Origin: JBDTCS01 sp039923455
GTDB lineage: Bacteria > Bacteroidota > Ignavibacteria > Palsa-1295
Assembly: GCA_039923455.1 (NCBI GenBank)
Contig: JBDTCS010000200.1
Location: 1-6,148, forward strand
Direction: 5' to 3'
DNA length: 6,148 nt
The notes beneath the pieces were generated by a model. It was not told the origin of the DNA and searched no databases. It saw only the letters and a list, made by a program, of their open reading frames with translations. The position numbers and the translations under genes are program-made. Of the stretch, positions 4,893 to 6,148 are shown piece after piece. How positions within the stretch are numbered: position 1 is the stretch's first letter; each line of letters opens with the position of its first letter.

Positions 4893-6148
4893 ATGGACTT
4901 ATCTTCACTTAGTAAAAGGCAGCGGTCATTGCTCGCCGTGCTCTCCGGAATTTTGCTCGGACTTTCGTTTCCGCCGTTCGGTGTCGTGGGGGGCATGCTT
5001 GCCTTCGTAGGACTCATCCCATTGCTCGCCTCGATCGAACACACGACCAGGCTTCGCGAAACATTCCGACGCGCATGGCTCGCAATGTTCGTGCTTGGAT
5101 TGGTCAGCAATTATTGGGTAGGCGGATGGAGGGGGATTGGCAATGTCGATCCGTTTCTCATGTTGGGTGGATTGCTGTTGATGGCAGTGCATCCGCTTTT
5201 TCTTGTCATTCCGATCTTGCTTTATGATGTCGTTCGCAGAAGATATGGCAGTCGGTTAGCGCTGTTTGGCCTTCCCATCTTTTGGGCTGGATTTGAGTAT
5301 TGGCATTCGTTCGGTGATCTTTCGTATCCGTGGCTCTCGCTTTCAAACACTCAAACGTATAATACCGCATTTATTCAGTTCATAGAGTTCACAGGTCCGT
5401 ACGCACTCAGCATGGTGATCGTTGCTGTGAATATTTTGCTGTACCGTCTGATCTTTTTCAAAAAGGAGATGCGGAATCCGATGATCGCTTGGCTTGGGTT
5501 GGCATTGCTGCTGCTCATCCCGTATGTCGAAGGCATGTGGGCTCTCGGAGAGAAAGAAGTTACCACGCGATCGATCAATGTCGCGGTCATTCAACCGAAC
5601 ATTAATCCTTGGGCCAAGTGGCTTTCGAATGAAGCGGCTGTGATGGATACAAACTATCACGCGACCGACGATGCACTGAGACTCAGCAATCCAAAGCCCG
5701 ACCTATTGTTATGGCCTGAGACGGCGATACCGTACTTTATCACCGCACCGAATCGCGTTTCGGATCTTGCGGCATTATGGAAGTATCTCGATAGTACGCG
5801 CGTGCCACTCCTAACCGGTGCACCCGATTGGGAAACATACGAAACGCCCCGCGACGTCATACCCGATGACGCGCACTCTACGGCTTCACCTACAATGTTT
5901 TATCGTAGCTGGAATTCGTCGTTACTTTTTTATCGTGATACAAATGGTGCAAGACGTGTGGAGCACTATCATAAGCAAAAGCTTGTCCCGCTCGGTGAGC
6001 ATGTGCCATTCGTGGAGTCGCTACCGTTCTTAGGTAAAATATTTTCCTGGAGTGTCGGGCTGGGTAGCTGGAACACAGGATCGGGCTACGACGTGATGAA
6101 CTTACCTTTGCACAACTATTACGATCTCGCGACTGCTCGCCGCGACTC
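4893..6148 (+). CDS. lnt: Apolipoprotein N-acyltransferase Lnt, 5' part (runs off the window end)
   Basis: Lnt moves an acyl chain from a phospholipid to the N-terminal cysteine of diacylated apolipoproteins at the periplasmic side of the inner membrane, the last step of lipoprotein maturation. The first 418 residues are visible; E. coli Lnt has about 512. The N-terminal half is a membrane domain with several hydrophobic helices (for example about 13-30, 34-48, 60-75, 87-112, 165-188 and 198-212) and the typical SFPPFG and SYPWLSL motifs. The carbon-nitrogen hydrolase (nitrilase-like) domain begins near 226 (SINVAVIQPNINP). The catalytic Glu is Glu276 in LLLWPETAIP, and the catalytic Lys is Lys361 in HKQKLVPLGEHVPF. 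The catalytic Cys has not appeared before the sequence ends. The ATG at 4893 directly precedes a basic stretch and TM1, as in other Lnt proteins; the frame is open back to a TAG at 4833 but offers no better start. Identification is firm. Confidence 0.93.
   Translation, partial: MDLSSLSKRQRSLLAVLSGILLGLSFPPFGVVGGMLAFVGLIPLLASIEHTTRLRETFRRAWLAMFVLGLVSNYWVGGWRGIGNVDPFLMLGGLLLMAVHPLFLVIPILLYDVVRRRYGSRLALFGLPIFWAGFEYWHSFGDLSYPWLSLSNTQTYNTAFIQFIEFTGPYALSMVIVAVNILLYRLIFFKKEMRNPMIAWLGLALLLLIPYVEGMWALGEKEVTTRSINVAVIQPNINPWAKWLSNEAAVMDTNYHATDDALRLSNPKPDLLLWPETAIPYFITAPNRVSDLAALWKYLDSTRVPLLTGAPDWETYETPRDVIPDDAHSTASPTMFYRSWNSSLLFYRDTNGARRVEHYHKQKLVPLGEHVPFVESLPFLGKIFSWSVGLGSWNTGSGYDVMNLPLHNYYDLATARRD

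Noticed and set aside
4926..5192. Open frames on the - strand over the start of lnt (including 4832-5110)
   Set aside because: They are opposite the clear Lnt membrane domain, and their translations are low-complexity and lack any family features.
5818..6033. A 71-codon + strand open frame inside lnt
   Set aside because: It is out of frame with the nitrilase-like domain, which carries the conserved Glu and Lys motifs on either side of and within this stretch.
1..6148. Searches by eye for tRNA, CRISPR repeats, insertion-sequence ends, attachment sites and riboswitches
   Set aside because: Coding sequence fills nearly all of the window, the gaps are at most 85 bases, and no clustered repeats or long terminal inverted repeats were seen.

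Overview
The window looks like chromosomal DNA from a Gram-negative (diderm) bacterium. It encodes a periplasmic adaptor, an inner-membrane exporter and an apolipoprotein N-acyltransferase, which only make sense together in a cell with a periplasm and outer membrane. Base composition is about 50% GC by eye. None of the five gene starts has a convincing Shine-Dalgarno sequence, a trait typical of the Bacteroidota and relatives. I infer a member of the Bacteroidota/Chlorobiota assemblage (Ignavibacteria- or Kapabacteria-like), with low to moderate confidence and no marker gene to prove it.

Layout: all five genes lie on the + strand and together cover over 95% of the window. Bases 1-66 are a short non-coding leader or the end of an upstream gene. 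Next come a MacA/YknX-type membrane-fusion adaptor (67-1461), a free-standing MacB/LolD-type ABC ATPase (1497-2261), a first MacB-type permease (2264-3514) and a second, diverged MacB-type permease starting at GTG (3572-4807). After an 85-base gap with a small hairpin comes the first 418 codons of apolipoprotein N-acyltransferase, lnt (4893-6148, cut by the window end).

The four ABC genes form a compact operon-like block with gaps of 35, 2 and 57 bases. The inferred machine has two copies of the ATPase under the membrane, a heterodimer of the two permeases in the membrane, and the adaptor in the periplasm, linked to an outer-membrane TolC-like channel that is not in the window. It would use ATP hydrolysis to push a substrate from the periplasm outwards (mechanotransmission, as in MacAB-TolC). 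The substrate cannot be read from the sequence. Lnt, which adds the third acyl chain to lipoproteins at the periplasmic face of the inner membrane, follows in the same direction. It may be co-transcribed or just a neighbour.

No RNA gene, mobile element, CRISPR array, prophage or integration site was seen. The families are familiar, and nothing here amounts to a clearly new system. The points worth a second look are the split, two-permease version of MacB, the link to lnt, lineage-specific inserts in the adaptor and in Lnt, and the absence of the Lnt catalytic cysteine where simple spacing would place it.
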